From contig CAYYLW010000002.1 of NCBI GenBank assembly GCA_964472465.1, positions 21,121 to 85,120 on the forward strand: a stretch of DNA of 64,000 nucleotides, given 5' to 3'. Of the stretch, positions 35,475-44,044 are shown piece after piece (position 1 is the first letter of the stretch; every line of letters begins with the position of its first letter). The notes below the pieces were generated by a model. The model made no database searches and was not told where the DNA came from. It saw nothing but the letters and a program-made list of their open reading frames with translations. The position numbers and the translations under genes are program-made. The DNA comes from JAAYCI01 sp964472465 (GTDB lineage: Bacteria; Bacillota; Clostridia; Oscillospirales; Ruminococcaceae).

Positions 35475-36224
35475 CTACCGGCTTTCCGCTAAGCGGGCCA
35501 CCACGATGTAACGCTGGTCGCCCCCCACCAACTGCACACAGGTGGACATCACCAGGAAGCGGTCTTGGCTGGTGGTGTTTTCTAAGGCGAGGTTCGCGCC
35601 GGGGGCTTCGGCCATCCAGGTGATAAAATCTTGCAAAGCGCCAGGGCGCGAAAAATCTTTCCTATACAGGATGTTTTCGTCGCCCGTGGTAAAGGCGGCC
35701 ACCACCTCGTAGCGGTTTTGCGACGTGGGGCTATAGAGGAACACTTCCCGGTTCTGGGCGAAATACGCCGGGTCCTTGTACCGGTGGAGCTGGGTGAAGA
35801 AGGTGTCTTCGGAGGTGAAATGCCCATAGGCCACCGTCACGGGGTCCCTAAAATCCTCGCTGTTGCCCATGTCTATAAAAATGGCCCCCCATTTGCTGGG
35901 CTGGCCCTCGGCGCTGGTGCGCAGGTAAAGGCTGTTGTCCACCCCGCGCATCACGGGGTAATCTATCACCGTGCCGGGCACTTCTATCCAGCCAATGGTG
36001 TCCGCATTGCCAGCCTGCAAGGCGGCAAAATCCAGCCCGGTGCGAAACGGCTCCCGTGGTGCCGGGGCAGAGGAGGACGGCGGGGCGGTGGCCGCAGGTT
36101 CGGGCAGAACAGAAGAGGCGGGGGGCGGTTTTGCGGTTTGGCAACCGGCCAGGCCCGGCAGGAACAGGCAAGCGGCCAGCAGGGCCAGGGCGTTTGTGCG
36201 CCAAGGGCAGGGGGGCTTTGGCAT
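35475..36224 (-). CDS. Class B sortase with a lipoprotein signal peptide
   Basis: 249 residues. Catalytic His135 (VAYGHFTS), Cys229 (VMSTC) and Arg238 (DQRYIV) form the sortase triad; GWIEVPGTVIDYPVM is the typical entry to the barrel. Instead of a plain N-terminal anchor it has a lipobox LAGC with Cys28, followed by a Pro/Ala/Ser linker, so it is likely an acylated exported transpeptidase. No LPxTG/NPxTG-type substrate or pilin gene is visible nearby. It stands alone on the minus strand, 43 bases from the dehydrogenase gene. Confidence 0.88.
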   Translation of the reverse strand: MPKPPCPWRTNALALLAACLFLPGLAGCQTAKPPPASSVLPEPAATAPPSSSAPAPREPFRTGLDFAALQAGNADTIGWIEVPGTVIDYPVMRGVDNSLYLRTSAEGQPSKWGAIFIDMGNSEDFRDPVTVAYGHFTSEDTFFTQLHRYKDPAYFAQNREVFLYSPTSQNRYEVVAAFTTGDENILYRKDFSRPGALQDFITWMAEAPGANLALENTTSQDRFLVMSTCVQLVGGDQRYIVVARLAESR

Positions 36225-36267
36225 GGGGAACTGTCCTTTCCTCGGGATAAAAAGCAGGGCAGGGCCC

Positions 36268-37227
36268 TTACAGGCCGTTTACCACGTTTTGCGGCCGGCC
36301 GGCAAGGAAACCGCGCAGGTTTGCCACCGCCGTGTCCATCAGCCGCTGGCGGGCATCCAGGGGGAGCCAGGCGTTGTGCGGCGTGATGAAACAGTTCTTA
36401 GCGCCCATCAGGGGGCAGTGGGGGTCCATGGGTTCCCGCGCCAGTACGTCCAGCCCGGCGGCATACACCTTGCCGCTTGCCAGCGCGTCGGCCAGGGCCT
36501 GTTCGTCCACCAACAGGCCCCGGGCGGTGTTCAGCAAAATCACCCCATCCTTCATCTTGGCCAGGGTGGCAGGGTTAATAAGGCCCTGGGTCTCGGGCAG
36601 CAAGGGGCAATGCAGGCTGATGATATCCGATTCCGTCAGCAGGGTATCCAGCGGCACATAGCGGGCAATGGCACGGCCCTCTTCGGTTTCGCGGCTGCCG
36701 CTGGCCAGCACACGCATGCCCAAGGCGGCGGCCAGGCGGCCGGTTTGCTGCCCAATGGCCCCAAAGCCGATGCAGCCAAAGGTTTTGCCTGCCAGGGCCA
36801 GCAGGGGCACCCGGAAATAGCAAAAATCTGTACCAGCGGCCCATTCGCCCGCGTGCACGGTGGCACTGTGCCGCCCCACCTGGTTGGTGATTTCCAGCAG
36901 CAAAGCCAGGGTGTGCTGGGCCACCTCGTTTGTGCTATAGGCGGGAATGTTGGTAACGGGGATGCCTTTTTCCCGCGCGGCGCCCAGGTCTACAGCGTTG
37001 GTACCGGTGGAAAGAAGCCCTATATAGCGGAGGTTTTGGCAGCTTTGAATGCTTTCAGCGGAGAGATAGGTCTTGTTGGTGAAGAGGATATCGGCCCCTT
37101 CGATGCGGCTGGCCAATTCTTCGGGGCCGGTGCGGTCATACACGGCCAGCTCCCCGGCCGCGGCAATGCCCTCCCAGGAGAGGTCTCCGGGGTTTGTGGC
37201 GTAGCCGTCCAAAATCACCATTTTCAT
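36268..37227 (-). CDS. D-2-hydroxyacid dehydrogenase (glycerate dehydrogenase-like)
   Basis: 319 residues. NAD-binding GKTFGCIGFGAIGQQTGRLA; catalytic Arg in LLNTARG, Glu in LDVLAREPMD and His in ITPHNAWLP, as in glycerate/hydroxypyruvate reductases. It interconverts a 2-oxoacid and a D-2-hydroxyacid with NAD(P)H. Its ATG overlaps the RpiB stop (ATGA), so both are co-translated, suggesting a small sugar-acid or pentose module. Confidence 0.92.
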   Translation of the reverse strand: MKMVILDGYATNPGDLSWEGIAAAGELAVYDRTGPEELASRIEGADILFTNKTYLSAESIQSCQNLRYIGLLSTGTNAVDLGAAREKGIPVTNIPAYSTNEVAQHTLALLLEITNQVGRHSATVHAGEWAAGTDFCYFRVPLLALAGKTFGCIGFGAIGQQTGRLAAALGMRVLASGSRETEEGRAIARYVPLDTLLTESDIISLHCPLLPETQGLINPATLAKMKDGVILLNTARGLLVDEQALADALASGKVYAAGLDVLAREPMDPHCPLMGAKNCFITPHNAWLPLDARQRLMDTAVANLRGFLAGRPQNVVNGL

Positions 37228-37679
37228 CGGCCATTTTCCTTTTCCAGCGCGGCCACTTTGGCCACCCGCCCGGCGTGCCGCCCGCCCTCAAACTCGGTGT
37301 TCAAAAACAAATCCACCATCATCTCGGCCAGGCCGCTGCCCACCACGCGCCCGCCCATACACAGGGCGTTGGCATCGTTGTGGCGGCGGGTGTATTCGGC
37401 GCTAAAGGCATCGGAGCAGCAGGCTGCCCGGATGCCGCGCATCTTGTTGGCCGCTATGGAGATGCCCACCCCCGTGCCGCAAAACAGCAGCGCGCAGCGG
37501 CAGCTACCGTCCAATACGGCCTGGCAGGCGGGCCGGGCAAAATCGGGGTAATCCACGCTGTCGGGGCTGTTGGTGCCAAAATCCACCGTTTCCACACCCA
37601 GCTTTTCCAGGTGGGCCTTGATGTGGTTTTTCAGTTCGAAACCGCCATGGTCGGCGGCCAGGGCAACCGGTTTATTCAT
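37224..37679 (-). CDS. rpiB: Ribose-5-phosphate isomerase B / sugar-phosphate isomerase
   Basis: 151 residues, normal for RpiB/LacAB. Substrate loop AADHGGFELK, active-site Cys67 in CGTGVGIS, the anion-hole GTGVGIS and the NDANALCMGGR motif. RpiB converts ribulose 5-phosphate and ribose 5-phosphate; some relatives use other sugar phosphates such as allose or galactose 6-phosphate, so naming is approximate. AGGAGG precedes ATG 37679. First gene of a two-gene minus-strand operon. Ribose released from nucleosides could enter here. Confidence 0.9.
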   Translation of the reverse strand: MNKPVALAADHGGFELKNHIKAHLEKLGVETVDFGTNSPDSVDYPDFARPACQAVLDGSCRCALLFCGTGVGISIAANKMRGIRAACCSDAFSAEYTRRHNDANALCMGGRVVGSGLAEMMVDLFLNTEFEGGRHAGRVAKVAALEKENGR

Positions 37680-37836
37680 GTGTGGGGCCTCCTATGCTGT
37701 ATTTCGCTTACCAGTATACCATAGCCCATGCCAAAAGGAAAAGCGGGGTTTGTGCTGGCCGGGGCGGCTGTGCTATACTGGTGCCTGGGGCCAAAGCCCC
37801 CCAATAGCACGGCTGAACGAAGCCTATGGAGGAGAC

Positions 37837-38757
37837 ATGCAAAACACGCAAACCGCAAAAGGCCACCTGTGCGCCCTGGCCTGTGTGCTGATGTGGGGCA
37901 CCACCTTTATTGCCACCAAGGTACTGTTGGTGGAATTTAGCCCGGCGGAGATTTTGTTTTTCCGTTTTACACTGGGGTATTTGGCCCTGCTGGCCGCCTG
38001 CCCAAAGATGCTGCACGGCCTGACAAGGCGGGAGGAACTGTTGATGGCGGGGGCGGGGCTGTGTGGCGTCACCCTGTATTTTTTGATGGAGAATATCGCC
38101 TTGACGTATTCCTCGGCGTCCAATGTAGGGGTGCTGGTTTCGGTGGCGCCCTTTCTCACCATGTTGTTGGCCCACTGGTTTGCCAAGGAGGAAAAACCAG
38201 GCCCTTGGTTCTATCTGGGCTTTGTTTCGGCCATCCTGGGCATTTTTCTCATCAGCTACAATGGCGCAACGGCGCTGCAATTAAACCCCCTGGGGGATAT
38301 TTTGGCCATTGGCGCGGCGGCGGTGTGGGCGGTGTATTCCATCTTGGTAAAAAAAGTAGGGCAGGGCGGCCACAACAGCCTGCTGGTTACTCGGCGCATT
38401 TTTTTCTATGGCATTCTTTTTATGGTTCCGGCCTTTTTCTTTCTGCCTTTCCGGCTGGATTTGGGGCGGTTTGCCCAGCCGCAAAACCTGTTTACCATGC
38501 TGTTTTTGGGCCTTGGCGCTTCGGCGCTGGGCTTTGCGGTGTGGAACTGGGCGCTGAACATCCTGGGCGCCGTGAAGGTGAGCGTGTACATCTATCTGGT
38601 GCCGGTGGTCACGGTCATCACCTCGGTGCTGGTATTGGGCGAACGCATCACCCTGCTTTCGGCGGCGGGCACGGCGCTGGCGTTGCTGGGGCTGGTGCTT
38701 TCAGAGCGGGGGAAGGGAAAAGCCCGGAAACCCGGCTCCCAGCGGGGGGCAGCATGA
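37837..38757 (+). CDS. EamA/DMT family transporter
   Basis: About 306 residues with ten membrane segments in two EamA repeats (ALACVLMWGTTFIATKVLL; second repeat from GDILAIGAAAVWAVYSILVKK). The C-terminal tail is basic. DMT proteins export amino acids, metabolites or drugs. ATG 37837 has GGAGG four bases upstream; the longer open frame from 37570 runs back over the divergent rpiB gene and is not used. No pathway link is obvious. Confidence 0.9.
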   Translation: MQNTQTAKGHLCALACVLMWGTTFIATKVLLVEFSPAEILFFRFTLGYLALLAACPKMLHGLTRREELLMAGAGLCGVTLYFLMENIALTYSSASNVGVLVSVAPFLTMLLAHWFAKEEKPGPWFYLGFVSAILGIFLISYNGATALQLNPLGDILAIGAAAVWAVYSILVKKVGQGGHNSLLVTRRIFFYGILFMVPAFFFLPFRLDLGRFAQPQNLFTMLFLGLGASALGFAVWNWALNILGAVKVSVYIYLVPVVTVITSVLVLGERITLLSAAGTALALLGLVLSERGKGKARKPGSQRGAA

Positions 38758-38764
38758 AAACAGA

Positions 38765-38793
38765 AAAGGCCCCTGCCATTTGGCAGGGGCCTT
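38765..38793. terminator. Strong bidirectional terminator
   Basis: AGGCCCCTGCCA pairs perfectly with TGGCAGGGGCCT around two bases, with A-run on one side and T-rich sequence on the other. It serves the convergent EamA and lipoate ligase genes. Confidence 0.88.
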
Positions 38794-38824
38794 AGTTGCG
38801 CTTTGGCCCCCGTGCCCACACCCG

Positions 38825-39811
38825 TTAGGCAAAAAAGGTGTCCAGCACCTCCTGCGGGGTGATGGCCCCAAAACAATCGGCCAGGGGGAAACGGGAAAGC
38901 ACGGCAGCCACCTCTTCACGGCGTAGGGGGCAGCCCACCAAAGCCTCGCACAACTCTTCCAAAGAGCCGCGGCAGAGGAAATCTCCCCGGAAATCTGCCT
39001 TGGTGATGCAGCCCTTTTCCACCAGCAGAAGCACTTCCAGCAGCCCCCCCTCCCAGCGGTTCCGGCCACGGTAATCGTAACGGGGGCTGTGGCCAAAATT
39101 CCACTCCCAGGTGTTGTAGCGGCTGGCTTGCAGCGCTTCCACGGCCTGTAGCTCGGCGGGGTTTAGCGTGCCTGCCTCAAAGCCGTTTTGGGCCAGTTGG
39201 CCTTTTAGGTATTCCCAAAAAGCGGGCATGTCCATATCGGCTGGCAAGGCAGGGCGTATGTTGCCAATGCGGCTGCGCACCGATTTGGAGCTTTTGGATT
39301 GGAACTTGCTGGGGTCGGCGTTCAAAGCGCCCGCCACCATGGCAGGGTCGGATTCAAACAGAAGGGTGCCGTGGTGCAAAATGCGGCCCTTGTATAGGCG
39401 CTGCGCGGTGCCGCTCACCTTTTTTCCATCCACCAGGATATCGTTGCGGCCCGAGGCCTCGGCGGCTAGCCCCAGGTTTTGCAGGGCCTCTACCACCGGC
39501 TGCGTAAAACGGCCCATGCTCAGCATCTCGGCATGGCCGGAATCGGTGATAAAGGAATAGTTGAGGTTGCCAAGGTCGTGGTACACGGCGCCGCCGCCGG
39601 TGATGCGCCGCACCACATGCACGCCGTGCTGTTCCACAAAGGGGCGGCAGATCTCCTCCTCGGCGTTTTGGTGCCGGCCAATCACCACGGTGTTGGCGTT
39701 CTGCCACAGCAGCAGATAGTCGCCCTCGCGGCGGTTTTCCAGCATATATTGCTCAAAGGCCAGGTTGTAGCGGGGGTCTTGCGATTGGGTTTCTAAATAG
39801 GTGGTTTTCAT
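38825..39811 (-). CDS. lplA: Lipoate-protein ligase A
   Basis: 328 residues. Lipoate/AMP-binding motif RRITGGGAVYHDLGNLNYSF, the catalytic Lys in DGKKVSGTAQR, and the C-terminal accessory domain of bacterial LplA. It attaches free lipoate to E2 or GcvH lipoyl domains. The E2 gene at 55898-57187 has a lipoyl Lys, so this ligase can serve the dehydrogenase complex in the same window. CAGGAG precedes ATG 39811. Confidence 0.93.
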   Translation of the reverse strand: MKTTYLETQSQDPRYNLAFEQYMLENRREGDYLLLWQNANTVVIGRHQNAEEEICRPFVEQHGVHVVRRITGGGAVYHDLGNLNYSFITDSGHAEMLSMGRFTQPVVEALQNLGLAAEASGRNDILVDGKKVSGTAQRLYKGRILHHGTLLFESDPAMVAGALNADPSKFQSKSSKSVRSRIGNIRPALPADMDMPAFWEYLKGQLAQNGFEAGTLNPAELQAVEALQASRYNTWEWNFGHSPRYDYRGRNRWEGGLLEVLLLVEKGCITKADFRGDFLCRGSLEELCEALVGCPLRREEVAAVLSRFPLADCFGAITPQEVLDTFFA

Positions 39812-39831
39812 ACGGGTACTCCTGCCTTACA

Positions 39832-39865
39832 AAAGGATATCCGCCTGTGGCAAGGCCACAGGCGG
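39832..39865 (-). terminator. Terminator upstream of lplA
   Basis: CCGCCTGTGGC pairs perfectly with GCCACAGGCGG around AAG; on the minus strand ATATCCTTTTG follows. It ends transcription from the ABM-like gene before lplA. Confidence 0.75.
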
Positions 39866-39892
39866 TTACATGTTCACGCTGGGGAAAAGGTT

Positions 39893-40291
39893 TTAGTCCT
39901 CGATACGCTCGAAACGGCTCACACGGTGGATGCCAAAATTTTCTTCGTCTTGAATGGCGCGTAGCATCACATATGGCTTGTCGCATTTGGCGGCAAATTC
40001 GGCCTCTAGCTTATCTTGAATATCCTGCCGCAGCATTTTGTTCCAGGCGTCCATGCTTTCCCAGGCGAAGATATAGTGAATCTCGCCGGGGTTGTTCTCG
40101 TTCACCCACACCTCTTTGTACAGGAAGGGGATGTGCTCAAATTCCTCATGCAGGGCCTCGCCTAGGGTCCAGATGGCGTGGTCGGTTTCCAGGCACTCTT
40201 TTAGGTATTCGGGCTCGGTTTTGTAGATGAGATGCTCAATGGGGTAGTGTTCGTCTTTGATGTACCGGTATTTTTTTTCGCTGAGTGACAT
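39893..40291 (-). CDS. ABM-like (TIGR03792-type) small protein, copy 1
   Basis: 132 residues of a dimeric alpha/beta-barrel-like fold: IEHLIYKTEPEYLKECLETDHAIWT, then the KEVWVNENNPGEIHYIFAWESMDAWNKM core. The same (K/G)EVWV...PGE...YFWES pattern is in the protein at 51451-51789, so they are paralogues. Related antibiotic-biosynthesis-monooxygenase-fold proteins are small, often cofactor-free, enzymes or binding proteins. AAAGGAG precedes ATG 40291. It lies next to a flavin reductase and a Mo hydroxylase. Confidence 0.75.
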   Translation of the reverse strand: MSLSEKKYRYIKDEHYPIEHLIYKTEPEYLKECLETDHAIWTLGEALHEEFEHIPFLYKEVWVNENNPGEIHYIFAWESMDAWNKMLRQDIQDKLEAEFAAKCDKPYVMLRAIQDEENFGIHRVSRFERIED

Positions 40292-40345
40292 GTTGCAAGG
40301 CTCCTTTATCTTCTTTTTAATACGGCGGCGCCATAGGGGGTACCG

Positions 40346-40957
40346 CTATTTTTTGGCCACCAGCTTGGTGGTCATGGCCAGTTTTTCGCCCAGTTGGCGG
40401 GCGCGCTCTAGGCCGTACTCATCATCCATCTCGCCGGAACCATCGCCGGGGTTCCACAGGCTGGCCCCGCCGTATACACCCACCCCACCGTTACAAATGG
40501 TGAAGCCCTGGGTGTTGAAAAAGCCCATGATGCCATTGATGGCAGATTCCTGCCCGCCGTTGCGGGTGCCGCCCACGGCAATGGCCGCGCCCACCTTGTG
40601 GGCGAAGTAATCGGGGTCCTTTTGCAGCATCACCCAGGTGGGGCGGAAACGGTTGAAGAACACGGATAACTGGCCGGTGATGTTCATCTCATACACCGGT
40701 GTGGCCACCAGCAGGCCGTCGCACTGGTACACTTTGTCATACAGTTCGTCCATGTCATCGTGGAACACGGTGCAGTAGGGGGAGTTATCGCGCAAGCATT
40801 TGTTGCAATGCACGCAGAAATTGAGTTTCCTGGCACGAAGTTCCACCAGTTCAATCTCCACGTCACCGGTGGCTTTGGCGGCCTCAAGGGCGGCTTGCAG
40901 AGCCTTGTAGCTGGATTTTTTGCGTGGGCTACCACAAACACCTAGAATTTTTACCAT
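40346..40957 (-). CDS. NAD(P)H-dependent FMN reductase (flavodoxin-like fold)
   Basis: About 203 residues. FMN phosphate loop VCGSPRKKSS, a CVHCNKC cysteine pair typical of iron-sulfur flavoprotein-like reductases, ATPVYEMNITGQLSVFFNR and GGTRNGGQE. It reduces flavin or a small electron acceptor. ATG 40957 with AAAGGAAG upstream is chosen; a longer frame to 40993 has no ribosome site. It follows the Mo hydroxylase large subunit on the same strand by 60 bases and may act as an electron partner for that FAD-less enzyme. Confidence 0.85.
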   Translation of the reverse strand: MVKILGVCGSPRKKSSYKALQAALEAAKATGDVEIELVELRARKLNFCVHCNKCLRDNSPYCTVFHDDMDELYDKVYQCDGLLVATPVYEMNITGQLSVFFNRFRPTWVMLQKDPDYFAHKVGAAIAVGGTRNGGQESAINGIMGFFNTQGFTICNGGVGVYGGASLWNPGDGSGEMDDEYGLERARQLGEKLAMTTKLVAKK

Positions 40958-41016
40958 ACTATACAACTTCCTTTCTTTTGTAAAAGCAGGCATACCGTGT
41001 TCTGCATGGCCTGCTG

Positions 41017-43272
41017 TTATTGCTGTAAAACCGCCAAAATCTTGTCCGGGGTAAGGGGCAGTTGGCCAAGGTCGGCATCCAAAGCGTCGTTCACAGCCCC
41101 CACGATGGCGGGCACCACCGGCACGATGGAACTTTCGCCCACGCTCTTGCCGCCAAAGGGGCCGCCCTCTTCAAAGTTGTCCACAAACTGTACGTCAATA
41201 TGGGGCATATCGCTGGCTTTGGGCAGGCGATATTTTTTGAGATTGGTGGTTTTTGGCACGCCATTTTCGTCTAGCACCACCGCTTCGAACAAGGCCATGC
41301 CCAGGCCCATCATAATGGCGCCCTCTATCTGGCCTTCCAGCAACAGGGGGTTCAGCGGGGTGCCAATGTCGCACATAGCAAGATAGTCCTCCACCTTCAC
41401 CTCCCCGGTCTCCCGGTCGATGCGCACCTTGGCAAAATGCGCGCCGTAGCTGCCAGCGTTTGTGTCGGAGTTGTAGCGTGCCAGTTCAATCAGCCGGGTG
41501 CGCTGTTTTTCGTAGGCATAGCTGGAAATTTCGGCCCGGGTGAGACTTATTCCGCCGGGGCCCGCCACCACACCGTTTTCAAAACGAAGCGCCTGGGGGC
41601 TGCATTCCAAAGCGGCTGCGGCGGTGTCCAGCATGGTATCCAAAAGTTGGCGGGCCACCGTTTCCACGGCTGCGCCACCGCTCCAGGTGTTGCGGCTGGC
41701 GCCAGAGCCCATGTCGTAGTTGCAGCTATCGGTGTCGGAGTGAACCAGGAACACCTCTTCCAGCGGGCAGCCCATCACTTCGCTCACAATCTGCCGCAGT
41801 AAGGTGTAGGTGCCTGCGCCATGGTCGGTAACGGCAGTGCGCAACAGGAAGCTACCGTCCTCGTTCAGCATCAGTTCGGCCAGGGTGATGTCCGGCGCAA
41901 AGGGGGCCACGCCTTTGCCGTGCATGGCGGTGGAAACACCGTAGCCGTAGAGGTAACGCTCCGTGTTCAGGCTTTTGCGGGCGGCCCATTTTTCTTTCCA
42001 GCCGAAGGCTTTGGCACCCTGGGCTAGGCATTCGCGCACCTGTGCGCTACCCAGGCTGTCGCCGTGTACGGGTTCAGCGCCAAAGGGCTCAATCAAGTTT
42101 TTCTCCCGCAACAAAACGGGGTCCATATTCAGCGCGCGGGCGGCCTTGTTTACCAGCAGTTCCAGCGCGGTGAAAATTTTGGGCGAACCAAAACCGCGCA
42201 TGGCCCCACCCACGGGGGTGTTGGTGTAGACGTTATAGCCATGGAAGCGCATGCTGGGGGAGGCATATACTTTAAACATCTTGCCGCACATGGCGTTCAT
42301 CACGTTGATGCTGCCGCCGCAGTACGGCCCGGCGTTCATATAGTTGGTGAAACCAAAACCGGTGATGAGGCCCTCTCTGGTTAGGGCCATTTGGCCATAT
42401 AGACGCACGGCGTGCCGGGTGTAGGTGGAAACGATGCTTTCGGCACGGTTGTAGCGGATTTTCACCGGCAGGTGCCCGGCTTTTTTGGAAAGCAGCAGGC
42501 AAAGGGGCTGTAGCAGCACGCCGTCCTTGCCGCCAAAGGTGCCGCCAATTAAACCATTGTGCAGGTGTATTTTAGTAAACGGCACGCCAAAAATTTGGCT
42601 GAGCATCACCTGTACACGGTGCACGCCCTGCTGGGGTTCCCACACCTCCAACTCGCCGCTACGGCTCCACTGGGCGATGCAGAGATGTGGCTCAATGGCG
42701 CCGTGGTGAATCATGGCGGTTTCGGTGAGGTTTTCCACCCGCACTTCGGCCTCATGGAGGGCCTTGTCCAGGTCCCCGCACTCTGTGAGCAGTTCCTGTA
42801 GCAGGTTGCCCTCGGGGTACAGGCGGGGGGCGTTTTCGGCCAGGGCCTCTTCGGGGTCGAACACGCTGGGCAGTGGCTCGTACTCCACGCGGATTAGTTT
42901 AACGGCTTTGCGGGCAATCTCTTCGCTGGTGGCGGCCACGGCGGCCACCTCGTCGCCCACAAAGCGCACCACTTCGTCCAGCACCCGTTCGGTGGCGGGC
43001 AGCGGGTCGCGCGACCAGCGCATGATGCGGTTGAAACACCCCTTCGGGGCGTCTTCGTGGGTGATGACGGCGCACACCCCGGGCAGGGCCTGTGCGGCCG
43101 AGGCATCAATCGATTTGATGCGTGCATGGGCCACGGGGCTGGTGAGCACCGCGCCATACAGCAGGCCGGGAAAGGTGAGGTCATCGGCAAATTGGGCGCT
43201 GCCGGTTACCTTTTCGAAGGCGTCTATGGTGGGGGTGGGCTGGCCGATATACGGCCCTACATACTTTTTCAT
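41017..43272 (-). CDS. Molybdenum hydroxylase large subunit (XdhA/CoxL-like)
   Basis: 751 residues, the Mo-pterin half of the xanthine dehydrogenase family. Motifs: HHGAIEPH, NGLIGGTFGGKDG (Mo-pterin Gly loop), GGAMRGFGSPK and the catalytic Glu near residue 713 in FGGKSVGESSIVP. It starts one base after the [2Fe-2S] subunit stop and forms a complex with it. No FAD subunit gene is visible. The substrate is probably an N-heterocycle or aldehyde; the binding lipoprotein and importer genes upstream suggest purine-like compounds. Confidence 0.92.
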   Translation of the reverse strand: MKKYVGPYIGQPTPTIDAFEKVTGSAQFADDLTFPGLLYGAVLTSPVAHARIKSIDASAAQALPGVCAVITHEDAPKGCFNRIMRWSRDPLPATERVLDEVVRFVGDEVAAVAATSEEIARKAVKLIRVEYEPLPSVFDPEEALAENAPRLYPEGNLLQELLTECGDLDKALHEAEVRVENLTETAMIHHGAIEPHLCIAQWSRSGELEVWEPQQGVHRVQVMLSQIFGVPFTKIHLHNGLIGGTFGGKDGVLLQPLCLLLSKKAGHLPVKIRYNRAESIVSTYTRHAVRLYGQMALTREGLITGFGFTNYMNAGPYCGGSINVMNAMCGKMFKVYASPSMRFHGYNVYTNTPVGGAMRGFGSPKIFTALELLVNKAARALNMDPVLLREKNLIEPFGAEPVHGDSLGSAQVRECLAQGAKAFGWKEKWAARKSLNTERYLYGYGVSTAMHGKGVAPFAPDITLAELMLNEDGSFLLRTAVTDHGAGTYTLLRQIVSEVMGCPLEEVFLVHSDTDSCNYDMGSGASRNTWSGGAAVETVARQLLDTMLDTAAAALECSPQALRFENGVVAGPGGISLTRAEISSYAYEKQRTRLIELARYNSDTNAGSYGAHFAKVRIDRETGEVKVEDYLAMCDIGTPLNPLLLEGQIEGAIMMGLGMALFEAVVLDENGVPKTTNLKKYRLPKASDMPHIDVQFVDNFEEGGPFGGKSVGESSIVPVVPAIVGAVNDALDADLGQLPLTPDKILAVLQQ

Positions 43273-43273
43273 A

Positions 43274-43753
43274 CTAGCAGCCCCCCTCTTCCCGCAGGTA
43301 GCGGCCCGCCAGCAAAATGGCCTCTACTATTTTTTTGTAGCCGGTGCAACGGCAGAGGTTGTTGTCCAGCGCACCCATGGCTTCTTCGGCGGTGGGCTGC
43401 GGGTTTTTGCGCAGCAAGGCCAGGGCGGTCATCACCATGCCAGGGGTACAAAAACCACACTGGATGGCACCGGCATCTACGAAGGCGCGCTGGACGGGGT
43501 GCAACTGTTCACCCTGGCTCAGCCCCTCAATGGTTAAAATTTCTTTGCCCTCCAGGTTTTTGGCCAGCAGAACGCAGCTATTTTTAGCTTCGCCATCCAC
43601 CAGAACCTTGCAGGCGCCGCAGTCGGCGGTGCCGCAACCATATTTTGTGCCGGTGAGGCCCATGGTCTCCCGCAGCACATGCAGTAGGGTCCAGTTTTCT
43701 TCTATCTGTACCACAGCAGGCTTACCATTGATGTGTAGATTGATGCTTTTCAT
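43274..43753 (-). CDS. Molybdenum hydroxylase [2Fe-2S] subunit (XdhC/CoxS-like)
   Basis: About 159 residues. First cluster CGTADCGAC...C in the plant-ferredoxin domain; second cluster CGFCTPGM...CRCTGY in the helical domain. ATG 43753 follows AAAGGAC; the longer frame to 43912 runs through the leader RNA and promoter and is rejected. It relays electrons from the Mo centre in the 41017-43272 product. A leader with a terminator (43802-43880) controls the pair. Confidence 0.92.
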   Translation of the reverse strand: MKSINLHINGKPAVVQIEENWTLLHVLRETMGLTGTKYGCGTADCGACKVLVDGEAKNSCVLLAKNLEGKEILTIEGLSQGEQLHPVQRAFVDAGAIQCGFCTPGMVMTALALLRKNPQPTAEEAMGALDNNLCRCTGYKKIVEAILLAGRYLREEGGC

Positions 43754-43801
43754 CGTTTTTTTGTCCTTTCTTGCAGAGGTATAGGCGCATGTGCCCTGCC
43801 G

Positions 43802-43880
43802 AAAAAACGGGGGCGACATGCAAGCATGCCGCCCTGATAAAGCCGTGCGATGGCTAAACTCATTAGAAGTCTTAACAAAA
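43802..43880 (-). ncRNA. Candidate regulatory leader B (shared 18-nt element plus terminator)
   Basis: Transcribed on the minus strand from the promoter at 43884-43912. It holds an 18-base element identical to leader A, in plus-strand terms TAAAGCCGTGCGATGGCT (43838-43855). As RNA this is a small AGCC...GGCU hairpin with an AUCGCAC loop. A terminator follows: GGGCGGCATGC pairs with GCATGTCGCCC, then CCG and TTTTTT. It precedes the Mo hydroxylase genes by about 50 bases. Confidence 0.6.
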
Positions 43881-43883
43881 AAT

Positions 43884-43912
43884 ATTTTAACACAGCTGCC
43901 CTTAAACCGCAA
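43884..43912 (-). promoter_or_regulatory. Sigma-A promoter of the Mo hydroxylase operon
   Basis: On the minus strand: TTGCGG (43912-43907), 17-base spacer, TAAAAT (43889-43884). The start point would fall just before leader B. Confidence 0.65.
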
Positions 43913-43969
43913 GGGGAGGGGGCTTTTTTAGTCTCTTCGCCCAAAAAAACGCTTTGTTTTTGTGAATTT

Positions 43970-44005
43970 GGCGGGGAAACCCGGGTTGCCCCTGGTCTCC
44001 CCGCC
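43970..44005 (-). terminator. Hairpin after the BMP lipoprotein gene
   Basis: GGCGGGGA (43970-43977) pairs with TCCCCGCC (43998-44005), with an inner CCCGGG-type stem. The T-run is weak (AAATTC). It probably ends the 44045-45145 transcript. Confidence 0.6.
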
Positions 44006-44044
44006 GAAGGTTTGCACAGTAATGTGGATTGCCGGAAAAGTTTC

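Noticed and set aside
35631..37724. Long plus-strand frames (up to 526 codons) opposite the sortase, dehydrogenase and rpiB genes
   Set aside because: They are antisense shadows of clear genes in GC-rich DNA with Gly/Ala-rich composition and no family motifs.
43754..43912. N-terminal extension of the [2Fe-2S] subunit to 43912
   Set aside because: It would translate through a promoter and terminator hairpin; the ferredoxin fold starts at ATG 43753.
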